Counted from the stretch's first letter, positions 1-8,879 are shown. The stretch is DNA of 64,000 nucleotides from Paracoccus xiamenensis (GCF_011308835.1 NZ_JAAOHY010000007.1:105459-169458), one strand, 5' to 3'. Made by a program: numbers and translations. The notes: generated from the letters alone by a model not told the origin.

Positions 1-361
1 ACAGCGCCACCAGCGTCGGCCCGGCACCGAAGCCCATCATCGGCACCGCCAGCGCCAGCACCGCGACCGGCGGAAAGGTTTGCCCGACCGACGTGACCGT
101 CCGCGCCAATGGCAGAAATTCGCGCCCCGCAGGCCGGGTGACCAGCACCCCCAGCGCCACCGCCACCAGCGTTGAGGCCGCCACCGCCAGCGCCACCAAT
201 CCCAGATGCGACAAGGTCAGGCTCAGCAGGCTGGTCTGGGTATAGATCGCGGGGGCGTTGTTCTTCGTCAGCGGCTGGAACAGCCCGGCAAAACTGTCGG
301 GGCTGATCAGAAACGCCAGCAGGAACAGCACCGCCAGCCCCAGAAGCAGCCGCGCGATCAT
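1..361 (-). CDS. yehW: ABC transporter permease, YehW-like (3' end outside window)
   Basis: This is the N-terminal 120 residues of an inner-membrane permease of the glycine betaine/quaternary amine ABC family; the rest lies before base 1. The ATG at 361 overlaps the stop of the upstream ATPase gene in an ATGA arrangement. The visible part has an N-terminal hydrophobic helix, a short periplasmic stretch, then two further helices leading into VGQTFPPVAVLALAVP, the region found in BPD_transp_1 permeases of the OpuBB/YehW type. The gene order (binding protein, long permease, ATPase, short permease) matches the Escherichia coli osmF-yehYXW operon. The substrate cannot be read from the permease; the coupled lyase at the head of the operon suggests a betaine-type amino acid. 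Confidence 0.85.
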   Translation of the reverse strand, partial: MIARLLLGLAVLFLLAFLISPDSFAGLFQPLTKNNAPAIYTQTSLLSLTLSHLGLVALAVAASTLVAVALGVLVTRPAGREFLPLARTVTSVGQTFPPVAVLALAVPMMGFGAGPTLVAL

Positions 362-1323
362 CGGGCAGGACTTCCGGCAGAGGCCCGCGCCGCAGACCCG
401 ATGTCGGCGCCGGCGGCACGTTCGCGCAGGGCGGCCAGCGTGACCACGCCACCGCCATCGACCGGCAGGCGATCGCGCCCGGTCCACAGGCAATCGGCAA
501 GGGCGTCGCGAAGGCTCGCCTCGGCCGAGATGGGCGCCCCCGGCGCCTCGCCCGGCTGGACCAGATCGGCCACGCGCGACAGTGACAGCAGGCGGAATGG
601 CCGCTCACCCGTGCCGATCAGCTCTTGCACGAAGGGGGTTGCGGGGCGGGTCAGGATCTCGGCCGGGGGGGCATATTGCAGCAGCCGCCCCTTATCCATG
701 ACCGCGATCCGGTCGCCAAGTGCGACGGCCTCCTCCATGTCATGGGTGACGATCACCAGCGTGGTGCCCAACCTGCGTTGCAGGGCGCGCAGATCCTCCT
801 GCGCCTTGGCGCGGATCACCGGATCCAGCGCGCCAAAGGGTTCGTCCATCAGCAACAGTTCGGGCCGCGCCGCCAGCGCTCGGGCAACGCCGACGCGCTG
901 CTGTTGGCCGCCGGACAATTCATGCGGCATGCGGTCGCGGAACTGGGTGGGGTCCAACTGGAACATCGCCAGCAGCTCATCAACGCGGGCGCGGATCTCG
1001 GCCTCGGGCCAGTTCAGCAGGCGCGGCACGGTGGCGATGTTCTGCGCAACGGTGCGATGCGGAAACAGCCCGTGGCCCTGAATGGCATAGCCGATACGCC
1101 GACGCAGCAGATAGGGCGCGATCGCGGCGGTGTCCTGCCCGTCGATCAGCACCCGGCCGGCACTGGGTTCGACCAGCCGATTAATCATCCGCAACAGTGT
1201 CGTCTTGCCAGAGCCTGAGGTGCCGACAAGCGCCGCGATCTGCCCGGTTTCCACCGTCAGGCTGACATCGTCGACCACGGTATTGCCGTCATAGCGCTTG
1301 GTCAGGTTCTGGATCTCGATCAT
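358..1323 (-). CDS. yehX: Quaternary-amine ABC transporter ATP-binding protein, YehX-like
   Basis: This 321-residue protein is the cytoplasmic ATPase of the importer. The Walker A motif GTSGSGKTT lies at residues 34-42, the signature is LSGGQQQRV, and Walker B is LLLMDEP followed by a D-loop. The order of motifs and the length agree with YehX/OpuCA ATPases. After the nucleotide-binding domain there is a C-terminal extension of roughly 80 residues, shorter than the paired CBS domains of classical OpuA/ProV, so ionic-strength sensing through CBS domains is not obvious. Both ends overlap neighbours by 4 bases (ATGA), so translation of permease, ATPase and second permease is coupled. Confidence 0.93.
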   Translation of the reverse strand: MIEIQNLTKRYDGNTVVDDVSLTVETGQIAALVGTSGSGKTTLLRMINRLVEPSAGRVLIDGQDTAAIAPYLLRRRIGYAIQGHGLFPHRTVAQNIATVPRLLNWPEAEIRARVDELLAMFQLDPTQFRDRMPHELSGGQQQRVGVARALAARPELLLMDEPFGALDPVIRAKAQEDLRALQRRLGTTLVIVTHDMEEAVALGDRIAVMDKGRLLQYAPPAEILTRPATPFVQELIGTGERPFRLLSLSRVADLVQPGEAPGAPISAEASLRDALADCLWTGRDRLPVDGGGVVTLAALRERAAGADIGSAARASAGSPAR

Positions 1324-2516
1324 GCGTCGGTCCTTTCGGTTCGGGCGGGCTCCAGCGTCTCGACCAGCAGATCAAGCGCGATGCCGGCAACCAGCGCCAG
1401 TGCAATGGTCGGCAGCGCGCCCAGCAAGACGAGGTCCATCGCCGTCTGGTTCAGGCCCTGAAAGACAAAGGTGCCAAAGCCGCCGCCGCCGATCAGCCCG
1501 GCGATCACGGCAAGGCCGATATTCTGCACCAGCACGATCCGCACTGCGGTGAGGATCACCGGAAGCGCCAGCGGGAACAGCACGCCGCGCAGCACCTGGC
1601 CTTCGGTCATGCCCAGCCCGTAAGCCGCATCGCGCGCCGCCGCAGGCACCCCGCGCAAGCCCACCAGCGTGTTCGACACCACCGGCAGCAGCGAATACAG
1701 AAACAGCGCTACCAGCGCCGGAAAGATGCCGATCCCGGCGATCCCCAGCTCGGCGGCACCGGGCAGGTTCGCCGCGATCCAGCCGAAGATCGGGATCATG
1801 ATCCCGAACAGCGCCAGCGACGGGATCGTTTGCAGGATGTTCAGCACGCCCAGCACCGCCCGGCGCAGGCGCGGCAGCAGGTAGATGCCGGTGCCGATGG
1901 GCAGCCCGACCAGCAGCGCGCCCCCCAACGAGCCGAAGGCCAGCACCAGATGCCGCCCGGCCTCGCGCCAGAACAGGTCCTTGCGGGCCTCGTATTCGCG
2001 CATGACCGACACGCCGTCCAGCCAGCCCGACCACAGCACCCCGCCAATCACCACGATCGCTGCCGCCAGCAGCAGCCAGCGCCGCGCAAGGGTCAGCCGC
2101 AGCCGCGACAGCGCATCGGTGGCCATCAGCGCAAAAGCCAGCAGCAGCAGCCAGAACCCCGCTGCTGGCGCGACCCGCGCCATGGTGTTGCCTTCCGGCG
2201 TCAGAAACCGGGCGGCCGCACCCAGCGCCAGCAGCACCGCCACCACGCCGCCAGCGCCAAGCGCCAGCCGCAGCGTCATTGGCAACCGGCCAGAGATGCC
2301 CGCGATCAGCGCCAATGCCAGCAGGGCCATCGCCCCCCAGCCAAGCGGACCGATCGCCGCGCCCAGCAAAACGCCCTCGCCCAGCACGATGCGGTTGGCC
2401 TTGAACTGCACCAGCGGCAGCGCCAGCCCCGCAACGCCGATCAAGGCGAACAAAAGCCCCGGCCGGCTAAGTGGCCGGGACGCGGGCCGCGCAGATGGGA
2501 TCGGCATATCGGTCAT
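1320..2516 (-). CDS. yehY: Quaternary-amine ABC transporter permease, YehY-like
   Basis: This 398-residue membrane protein is about twice the size of the partner permease, as YehY is relative to YehW. The first half contains several extra hydrophobic helices; the second half is a standard binding-protein-dependent permease domain with the EAA-like segment around RDAAYGLGMTEGQVLRGVLFPLALP, preceded by the conserved QTIPSLALFGIMIP helix. It would form the membrane channel with the YehW-like partner and dock on the YehX-like ATPase. Its stop overlaps the ATPase start by 4 bases, and a 55-base gap separates it from the binding-protein gene. The Shine-Dalgarno sequence before the chosen ATG is weak. 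Confidence 0.9.
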   Translation of the reverse strand: MTDMPIPSARPASRPLSRPGLLFALIGVAGLALPLVQFKANRIVLGEGVLLGAAIGPLGWGAMALLALALIAGISGRLPMTLRLALGAGGVVAVLLALGAAARFLTPEGNTMARVAPAAGFWLLLLAFALMATDALSRLRLTLARRWLLLAAAIVVIGGVLWSGWLDGVSVMREYEARKDLFWREAGRHLVLAFGSLGGALLVGLPIGTGIYLLPRLRRAVLGVLNILQTIPSLALFGIMIPIFGWIAANLPGAAELGIAGIGIFPALVALFLYSLLPVVSNTLVGLRGVPAAARDAAYGLGMTEGQVLRGVLFPLALPVILTAVRIVLVQNIGLAVIAGLIGGGGFGTFVFQGLNQTAMDLVLLGALPTIALALVAGIALDLLVETLEPARTERTDA

Positions 2517-2571
2517 CGTGTCGCGATCAGCGAAACGCGCGGGCGGCGCGCAGCACGCCGCCCCGCCGGCA

Positions 2572-3480
2572 TCACTTCAGGATGCCCTTCTGGGTCAGGT
2601 AGTCCTTGGCGACCGCATTGGCGGGCTCACCGCCGACCTGGATACGACCGTTCAGCTCCTGCAGGGTGACCAGATCCAGGCCCTCGAAAATCGGGTTCAG
2701 CACCTCGGCGATCTGGGGGTGTTCGGCCAGCACCTCATCACGGACGACGGCGGCGGGCTGATAGACCGGCTCGACCGCCTTGTCGTCTTCCATCACCACC
2801 AGACCAGCGGGCGCGATGCCGCCATCGGTGCCGTACACCATGGCCGCGTTCACGCCCGAGGTCTGCTGCGCCGCCGCCGCGATGGTCGCCGCCGTGTCAC
2901 CGCCGGACAGCTGCACCAGCTGATCCGGCGTCAGTTCAAAGCCGTAGGTCGACTGAAATGCCGGCAGCGCGGCGGGCGAGGTCACGAACTCGGTCGAGGC
3001 GGCCAGCTTCACCTCGCCGCCATCGGCCACATATTTGCCGAAATCCGACATGGTTTTCAGGCTGCCGCCATCGGCCATGTCCTGCCGCACGGCAATGGCC
3101 CATGTATTGTTGGCGGGCGAAGGCGCCAGCCATGTCAGCCCGGCGGGCTTGTCCAGTTCGGCCGCGCGGGCATAGCCTTCGGCGGCGTTTTTCCAGACGG
3201 GACTGTCGGCCTCATTATGAAAGAACGCCGCGTTGCCGGTATATTCCGGGTAGATGTCGATCTGGCCCGAGGTCAGCGCGTCACGCACGATCGGCGTGCC
3301 GCCCAGTTGCAGCTTGTCCTGCACCGGCAGACCGGCATTTTGCAGCGCCAGGAAAATGATGTTGCCCAGCAGGCCGCCTTCGGTGTCGATCTTCGAGGAG
3401 ACAACGATATCCTTGGCAGAGGCGGCACCAGCGGCCAGCCCGATCAGGGCGGCGGCGGCCAGGGTAGTGATGCGCGTCAT
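2572..3480 (-). CDS. osmF: Periplasmic quaternary-amine binding protein, OsmF/OpuBC family
   Basis: This 302-residue protein has a signal peptide (residues 1-22, cleavage likely after ASA before KD) and a mature domain of the OpuAC type. Recognisable segments are YPEYTGNAAFF, the SPANNTWAIAVR stretch typical of YehZ/OsmF, and a C-terminal QELNGRIQV. It captures the ligand in the periplasm and delivers it to the YehYW channel. The ATG at 3480 overlaps the stop of the lyase gene in ATGA, and an AGGAG ribosome site lies inside the end of the lyase gene. Family members bind glycine betaine, choline, other quaternary amines, and in some bacteria ergothioneine (EgtU). The ligand here is inferred from context, not seen. 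Confidence 0.9.
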   Translation of the reverse strand: MTRITTLAAAALIGLAAGAASAKDIVVSSKIDTEGGLLGNIIFLALQNAGLPVQDKLQLGGTPIVRDALTSGQIDIYPEYTGNAAFFHNEADSPVWKNAAEGYARAAELDKPAGLTWLAPSPANNTWAIAVRQDMADGGSLKTMSDFGKYVADGGEVKLAASTEFVTSPAALPAFQSTYGFELTPDQLVQLSGGDTAATIAAAAQQTSGVNAAMVYGTDGGIAPAGLVVMEDDKAVEPVYQPAAVVRDEVLAEHPQIAEVLNPIFEGLDLVTLQELNGRIQVGGEPANAVAKDYLTQKGILK

Positions 3481-5066
3481 AGCATTTGCTCCTGTTGCGG
3501 TAGCGTTGCGGCATTGCGTTCAAGTTCCGATCCCGGCGCAATCCCCAGAATGTCATCAAATGGCGAGAACGGCGCAAGATCAAGCAAATCCGCCTGCAAA
3601 CCGGGCTGGCACAGTGCTTCCCTGATCGCCGTGATCCCCGCCGATTGCGGAATATCCCGCGTCAACGTCGGGACATGCTTTCGGGTTTCGCCGTAAAGGC
3701 GTGCGACCACACCCGGCGCCGGTGTCGCGCCGCACAGATCCAGCGCCTGCGCCGACAGGATCGCCTCGACCGCCTGCAGCCAGTCGAGCGCATCCAGTTG
3801 TTCGGCCAGCCGCCACGCGGTTAGCGATATGAATGCGGCCTCATCCTCCAATCCGGCGGCAACAGCTTGATTCAGGACAGAAACCGGAGCCGAGGCGTCC
3901 GTGACCCGCACAACCTGTTCCAGCGCCAGCTTCATGATCGGGCCATAGCCGGTCGCGATCACGCCGGGCGGCACCAGATTGACGGGCAGCCCGTCCAGTT
4001 GGCCATTCACCATCAGCAGGCAACGGTTGAACGCATTGCGCGCCAGATGCGCCAGCGCAAGCTGGACTGACGACAGCCGCATCGACAGCGACAAAAGCAG
4101 GCTTCCGCCCGAGGTGACGACACGCCCCGCGACGACGATGGGGTTATCGTCGACATGCGCCGTTTCGGCGCGAACGGCATTGCCAGCTTCCAGTAAGGCA
4201 TTGGCCGAGGCCCCGAAAATCTGCGCGATCATGCGGGCCGAAAGCGGGTCATGAACACGCTGCGAGACCGGCCAGTCACAGCCGGCGGAATTGGTCGTCA
4301 GCCAGCGCGCGACCCAGCGTTCTTGCGGCAGGCCGTTATATTCGGCGGCCAGCCAGACATCGCGGTTCTGACCCATCGCCTGCGCCGCTGTCAGCGCCAG
4401 TGCCATCTCGCGGCGCAGGGTGCGGCCGGCGCGGATGATGTACAGCGCGGCTTTTGCCAGCCCGAATGAATTCGTGGCAACTGCCGCCAGCCCTTCGCGC
4501 GGCTGCATCGTATAGGGGGCCATCCCGGCTTGCGCGAAAGCCTCGGCGGCGGGCATCGCGCGCCCCTTCAGCCGCGCCATCCCCTCGCCCGCCATGACGG
4601 TGGCCAATTGCCCCATCTGGCCCAGATCGGCTGCCCCCGCAGTTCCCCGCACATTCATCACCGGCATCAGGTCGCGGTCCAGCATCTGTTGCAGAAAGCG
4701 CACGAAACCGACCGTGACCCCGACCTGCCCGGTCAGCAGCGAGTTCAGCCGCAGCACCATCGTCAGCCGCACGATCCCCGCGTGCACCTCTTCGCCGACG
4801 GCGACCTGATGGGCAAATGGCAGCGAGCGGGTGTATTCCAGCATCTCGCGCCCTTGCTGTTCAACGTCCTTCAGCGCACCGACGCCCGTGGTCGAGCCAT
4901 AGATTCGCTGCCCATCCTTCAGCGCCGCAAGAAAACTGTCGCGCCCCGCCTGCACGCGATCAATCGCGGCGTCTGAAATGGTGATCCGCCCTTCGCCCGC
5001 AGCGATCCGCGACAGCGTCGCAAGGTCGATTTCCGCCCCATCCAGGACGATCTGGTCAGCACTCAC
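3477..5066 (-). CDS. Aromatic amino acid lyase (HAL/PAL) family protein lacking the MIO triad; ergothionase-like candidate
   Basis: The protein has 529 residues and is homologous to histidine ammonia-lyase along its length: IYGSTTGVG (Tyr56), the EGLA segment at 191-194, HDPLSAR at 272-278 in place of QDPYSLR, and GLEDEA near 405 in place of QEDHVS. The decisive region reads GTAGAADLG at residues 141-149. Canonical HAL/PAL enzymes have GASGD here, and Ala-Ser-Gly cyclises to the MIO electrophile. The serine is absent and one residue is missing, so MIO cannot form. From memory, ergothionase (ergothioneine trimethylammonia-lyase) is a HAL relative that works without MIO. Coupling to a quaternary-amine importer supports a betaine substrate. 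Translation starts at GTG 5066 after an ACGAGG site; the nearby ATG is followed at once by a stop. A non-catalytic paralogue is the alternative. Confidence 0.85.
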   Translation of the reverse strand: MSADQIVLDGAEIDLATLSRIAAGEGRITISDAAIDRVQAGRDSFLAALKDGQRIYGSTTGVGALKDVEQQGREMLEYTRSLPFAHQVAVGEEVHAGIVRLTMVLRLNSLLTGQVGVTVGFVRFLQQMLDRDLMPVMNVRGTAGAADLGQMGQLATVMAGEGMARLKGRAMPAAEAFAQAGMAPYTMQPREGLAAVATNSFGLAKAALYIIRAGRTLRREMALALTAAQAMGQNRDVWLAAEYNGLPQERWVARWLTTNSAGCDWPVSQRVHDPLSARMIAQIFGASANALLEAGNAVRAETAHVDDNPIVVAGRVVTSGGSLLLSLSMRLSSVQLALAHLARNAFNRCLLMVNGQLDGLPVNLVPPGVIATGYGPIMKLALEQVVRVTDASAPVSVLNQAVAAGLEDEAAFISLTAWRLAEQLDALDWLQAVEAILSAQALDLCGATPAPGVVARLYGETRKHVPTLTRDIPQSAGITAIREALCQPGLQADLLDLAPFSPFDDILGIAPGSELERNAATLPQQEQML

Positions 5067-5085
5067 ATTTGCCTCGTAAGAATTT

Positions 5086-5100
5086 GCGCCATGTTGGCGC
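5086..5100. promoter_or_regulatory. Palindrome before the lyase/importer operon
   Basis: GCGCCA-TGT-TGGCGC is a perfect 6+6 inverted repeat, 20 bases before the GTG start of the lyase gene and inside the divergent region shared with the siderophore operon. Such a site often binds a dimeric repressor. The same intergenic region (5067-5271) carries the octamer AATATCAC twice, at 5136 and 5161, 25 bases apart. No regulator gene lies next to it, and no known box was recognised. Confidence 0.35.
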
Positions 5101-5271
5101 GCCCGGCCGAGCTGTCAACCAGTGCGGCACGCCGCAATATCACACGATCCTGACACAGGTAATATCACAGAAATTTACTCGGACACTGGACCACCCGGCG
5201 GCGCGGGTCTAGAACCGGCCCGTCGCGTGAAGCCAGCGCCCAGCCACACGCAAACCGCAAAAGGAAACGCC

Positions 5272-6171
5272 ATGCGCCGTTTTGCCGTCTCATTGCTTGC
5301 CGCCGCCTCGATGGTGACCGCTGCCCTCGCCGAGGAGGTCGCGATCACCACCGCACAGGGCGAGGTGACCGTCAACGCACCGCCCGCGAAGGTCGTGGCC
5401 TTCGACGTCGCCGCCATCGACACGCTGACCGCTTTGCAGGTGCCGCTGGCGGGCGTGCCGGACAATCTTTACATCCCGGCGCTGAAGAACAATCCGGCGC
5501 TGAAGGTGGACACCGTCGGCACCCTGTTCGAACCCGATCTGGAAAAGCTGGCCGGGCTGGCGCCTGATCTGATCGTGGTCGGCAGCCGCTCGGCCGCGCA
5601 GAAGGGCGCGGTGGAACAGGTTTCGCCAACGATCGACATGACCATCGGCCCGGACATGATCCCCGAGGCAGAGGCCCGTCTGGCCGCCTATGGCACCCTG
5701 TTCGACAAAACCGCCGAGGCAGACGCCCTGAAAGCCGCGCTGGATGAAAAGCTGGCCACGCTGAAGACCGCCGCCGAAGGCAAGGGCACGGCGCTGATCG
5801 TGATGACCAACGGACCGAAGCTGGCGGCCTATGGCACCGGCTCGCGCTTTGGCTGGCTGCATGACCAGACCGGGCTGCCCCCCGCCATCGCCGATCTGAA
5901 CGCAGAGGAAGGTCATGGCAACGTCCTGACGCACGAAGCCATCGCCCAGGCCAACCCTGACTGGCTGCTGGTGCTGGATCGCGGCGCCGCCGTGGGCGAA
6001 GACGGCCAAAGCGCCGAGGCGACCCTGAAATCGCCGCTGGTCGAGGGCACAAATGCCTGGAAAAACGGCAATGTCGTCTATCTGCCCGCGGCAGAGCTGT
6101 ATATCGGCGGCGGCGGCTATGGCTCGTTGGTCGCTGTGGTCGACACCCTGACCGAGGCGCTGTCGAAGTGA
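5272..6171 (+). CDS. Periplasmic ferric-siderophore binding protein (FatB/YclQ type)
   Basis: This 299-residue protein has a signal peptide (MRRFAVSLLAAASMVTAALA, then EE) and a class III metal-siderophore binding fold (PF01497). The segment YGTGSRFGWLHD is characteristic of the FatB/YclQ/VctP group, which binds catecholate or mixed siderophores such as anguibactin or petrobactin and their breakdown products. The start at 5272 is preceded by AAGGA and begins the signal peptide, so a longer upstream reading is rejected. It is the first gene of a tightly packed operon with two permeases and an ATPase; the next gene starts at a GTG overlapping its stop. No outer-membrane TonB receptor lies in the window. 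Confidence 0.88.
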   Translation: MRRFAVSLLAAASMVTAALAEEVAITTAQGEVTVNAPPAKVVAFDVAAIDTLTALQVPLAGVPDNLYIPALKNNPALKVDTVGTLFEPDLEKLAGLAPDLIVVGSRSAAQKGAVEQVSPTIDMTIGPDMIPEAEARLAAYGTLFDKTAEADALKAALDEKLATLKTAAEGKGTALIVMTNGPKLAAYGTGSRFGWLHDQTGLPPAIADLNAEEGHGNVLTHEAIAQANPDWLLVLDRGAAVGEDGQSAEATLKSPLVEGTNAWKNGNVVYLPAAELYIGGGGYGSLVAVVDTLTEALSK

Positions 6172-7124
6172 AACACCCGCTCGGCGTGACGGTGGCGGCC
6201 CTGGTGCCGCTGACGCTGGCCAGTCTGATGACCGGGGCCGCCAGCATCGACGTCTTCGCCGCGCCGAGCGACCCATGGGCCATGCTGGTCCTGATGGAAT
6301 CGCGCCTGCCGCGTACGCTTGCGGTGCTGCTGACCGGCGCGGCGCTTGGCGTCGCGGGTATGCTGTTGCAGGCGTTGGTGCGCAACCGTTTCGTCGGCCC
6401 CGACACCGTCGGCACCGGCGAAAGCGCGGCACTCGGCCTGCTGGCGATCACGCTGCTGGCACCCGCCGCGCCGATCTGGCTGAAGATCCTGACCGCCGCC
6501 GCCGCCGCCATGGCCGGCACGGCGCTGTTCGTCGCGGTGATCCGCCGCCTGCCCCCGCGCGAGGTCATGCTGGTCCCGATCACCGGCATCGTGCTGGCCG
6601 GGGTGATCGGATCCATCGTGACCTATATCGCCTGGCAGACCGACCTGATCCAGCTGATCACCACCTGGCTGATGACGGGCGAGTTTTCCGGCGTCATCGC
6701 CGGACGCTATGAGGTGCTGTGGATCGCCGGGGCGGCAGCCGGGCTGGCATGGTTTGCCGCCGACCGCTTCGCCATTCTGGGTCTGGGCGAGGAGGTTGCG
6801 ACGGGGCTTGGCCTCGGCACAAAGGGCATCATGCGGCTGGGCTTGGCGGTGGTGTCGCTGGTCACCGCGATGGTCGTCACCACGGTCGGCATGATCCCCT
6901 TTATCGGGCTGGTGGTGCCCAACATCATCTCGCGGATCATGGGCGACAATCTGCGCCAGTCGCTGCCCATGGTCGCCGCCGCCGGTGCGGCGCTGCTGAT
7001 GGCCTGCGACCTGATCGGGCGGCTGGTGCGTTACCCGTTCGAGATTCCCGTCGGCACCATCATGGGCTTTGTCGGCGCCGGTATCTTCCTGATCCTTCTG
7101 TATCGCAAGCCCGCCCATGGCTGA
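6168..7124 (+). CDS. Iron-siderophore ABC transporter permease (FatD/YclN type)
   Basis: This 318-residue FecCD-family permease has eight to ten hydrophobic helices. Typical FecCD segments are visible: RLPRTLAVLLTGAALGVAGMLLQ near the N-terminus, and IPFIGLVVPNIIS plus IGRLVRYPFEIPVGTIMG toward the C-terminus. It forms half of the inner-membrane channel. It starts at a GTG overlapping the binding-protein stop (GTGA) and ends 8 bases inside the second permease gene, so the operon is translated as a coupled unit. Confidence 0.9.
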   Translation: MKHPLGVTVAALVPLTLASLMTGAASIDVFAAPSDPWAMLVLMESRLPRTLAVLLTGAALGVAGMLLQALVRNRFVGPDTVGTGESAALGLLAITLLAPAAPIWLKILTAAAAAMAGTALFVAVIRRLPPREVMLVPITGIVLAGVIGSIVTYIAWQTDLIQLITTWLMTGEFSGVIAGRYEVLWIAGAAAGLAWFAADRFAILGLGEEVATGLGLGTKGIMRLGLAVVSLVTAMVVTTVGMIPFIGLVVPNIISRIMGDNLRQSLPMVAAAGAALLMACDLIGRLVRYPFEIPVGTIMGFVGAGIFLILLYRKPAHG

Positions 7125-8127
7125 CACGGCGCTGCATCTGACCGCGATGCCCGCAGGCCGCCGCAAGACGCGGATGCTGCTGGCGCTGTCGGTCCTGCTG
7201 GCGGCAGCTTCGGCGCTGTGGCTGTTTCAGGGTCTGGGCGAGGGCAACCGCGCCTTCATCCTGCAATTGCGCGCGGTCAAGCTGGGCGCGCTGCTTGTGG
7301 TGGCGGCGGCGGTGGCTGTGTCCACGATGCTGTTTCAGACGGTAGCGGCAAACCGGGTGCTGACGCCGTCGATCATGGGCTTCGATTCGCTGTATGTGCT
7401 GCTTCAGACAGCCATGGTCGCCGGGCTGGGTGTCGCAGGATTTGCTGCGATCCCGCAGCTGACGAAATTCCTGGCCGAGCTGGTGCTGATGTGCGGCCTT
7501 GCGGTGCTGCTGTTCGGCACGCTGCTGGGGCGCGGAACCCGCGACATTGGCCGGACCATCCTGACCGGGGTGATCCTGGGTATCATGTTCCGATCTGCCG
7601 CCGGCCTGCTGGCGCGGCTGATCGACCCCAATGAATATGCCGTGGTGCAGGCTGCCAGCACCGTCAGCTTTACCCGCGCCGACCCGGTGCTGCTTCCGAT
7701 CGGGGCCGGGTTGACGGCGGCGGCGATCGGCGTCGCGCTGTGGCTGGCGCCGCGGCTGGATGTGCTGGCACTTGGCCGCGATACCGCCGTGTCGCTGGGG
7801 CTGCGCCATGGCCGCATGGTGGTGGTGACACTGGCGCTGGTGGCGCTGCTGGTATCCGTCGCAACGGCGCTGGTAGGGCCCCTGTCTGTCTTCGGCTCAC
7901 CCGCGTTTTTCGGGCTGGTTATCGCCGGTCTGGCCCATGCGCTGGCGCGCAGCCATCGCCATGACGTGCTGCTGCCCGCGGCGGTGCTGATCGCGGCGAA
8001 TATCCTTGTGATCGGACAAATGGTGTTCGAGCGCCTGCTGGGCCAGCAGGCGGCGCTGTCGGTGGTGATCGAGTTCGCCGGCGGGCTGTTCTTCCTGTAT
8101 CTTCTGTTGAAGGGTCGCATCCGATGA
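7117..8127 (+). CDS. Iron-siderophore ABC transporter permease (FatC/YclO type)
   Basis: This 336-residue protein is the second FecCD-family permease, divergent from the first as in fatCD, vctDG and yclNO. Segments such as STMLFQTVAANRVLTPSIMGFDSLYVLLQ (read in parts), VGPLSVFGSPAFFGLVIAGLAHAL and the C-terminal FAGGLFFLYLLLKG are typical of the YclO/FatC side. It pairs with the preceding permease in the membrane. The ATG at 7117 lies inside the end of the upstream gene, and the stop overlaps the ATPase start (ATGA). Confidence 0.9.
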   Translation: MADTALHLTAMPAGRRKTRMLLALSVLLAAASALWLFQGLGEGNRAFILQLRAVKLGALLVVAAAVAVSTMLFQTVAANRVLTPSIMGFDSLYVLLQTAMVAGLGVAGFAAIPQLTKFLAELVLMCGLAVLLFGTLLGRGTRDIGRTILTGVILGIMFRSAAGLLARLIDPNEYAVVQAASTVSFTRADPVLLPIGAGLTAAAIGVALWLAPRLDVLALGRDTAVSLGLRHGRMVVVTLALVALLVSVATALVGPLSVFGSPAFFGLVIAGLAHALARSHRHDVLLPAAVLIAANILVIGQMVFERLLGQQAALSVVIEFAGGLFFLYLLLKGRIR

Positions 8128-8879
8128 TCCAGCTGTCCGGCATCAGTCACCGCATCGGCGGCGCTCCGATCCTGAACGACATCACGGCCGAGCTGCCGCG
8201 CGGCAAGCTGACCGCACTGATCGGGCCGAATGGCGCGGGCAAGTCCACCCTGCTGCGCCTGATCGGCCGGTTGGAGCCGTTGCAGCAGGGCAGTATCCAC
8301 ATCGACGAGATGGACCTGACGCGGACGCCCTCGGTCGATCTGGCGCGACGGCTGGCGGTGTTGGGCCAGCAGACCCAGATCGCCAGCCGGCTGCGCCTGT
8401 CGGATCTGGTCGCCTTCGGCCGCTGGCCCCATCATCAGGGCCGCGCCACCGCGCGCGACCGCAAGATTACCGCTGAGGCACTGGAAACATTCGGACTGGG
8501 TGATCTGTCGCACCGCTTTCTGGACGAAGTATCGGGCGGGCAGGCGCAGCGGGCCTATCTGGCGATGACCTTCGCGCAGGATACCGACTGGTTACTGCTG
8601 GACGAGCCGCTGAACAATCTGGACATGTCACATGCCCGCGGGCTGATGTCGCGGCTGTCCGGGCTGGTCGGCAGCGCCGGCAAAAGCGTGGTGGTGGTGG
8701 TTCACGAGGTGAATTATGCCGCCGCCTGGGCCGATCACATCGTGGCGCTGAAGGATGGCCGCATCGCCGCCACCGGTACCCCAGACGAGGTTTTGAACGC
8801 AGGCACCCTCAGCGCGCTTTACGACACCGAGATCGAGGTTGCCCGCCATCAGGGCCGCCCCCTTGTGCTGCATCACTAA
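8124..8879 (+). CDS. Iron-siderophore ABC transporter ATP-binding protein (FatE/YclP type)
   Basis: This 251-residue ATPase powers the siderophore importer. Walker A is GPNGAGKST at residues 34-42, the signature is VSGGQAQRAYLAM, Walker B is WLLLDEPLNNLD, and the switch histidine lies in VVVVHEVNYA. Its length and ligand-family features match FepC/YclP. It is the last gene of the operon, started at an ATG overlapping the second permease stop. A hairpin that could end transcription lies 60 bases downstream. Confidence 0.92.
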   Translation: MIQLSGISHRIGGAPILNDITAELPRGKLTALIGPNGAGKSTLLRLIGRLEPLQQGSIHIDEMDLTRTPSVDLARRLAVLGQQTQIASRLRLSDLVAFGRWPHHQGRATARDRKITAEALETFGLGDLSHRFLDEVSGGQAQRAYLAMTFAQDTDWLLLDEPLNNLDMSHARGLMSRLSGLVGSAGKSVVVVVHEVNYAAAWADHIVALKDGRIAATGTPDEVLNAGTLSALYDTEIEVARHQGRPLVLHH

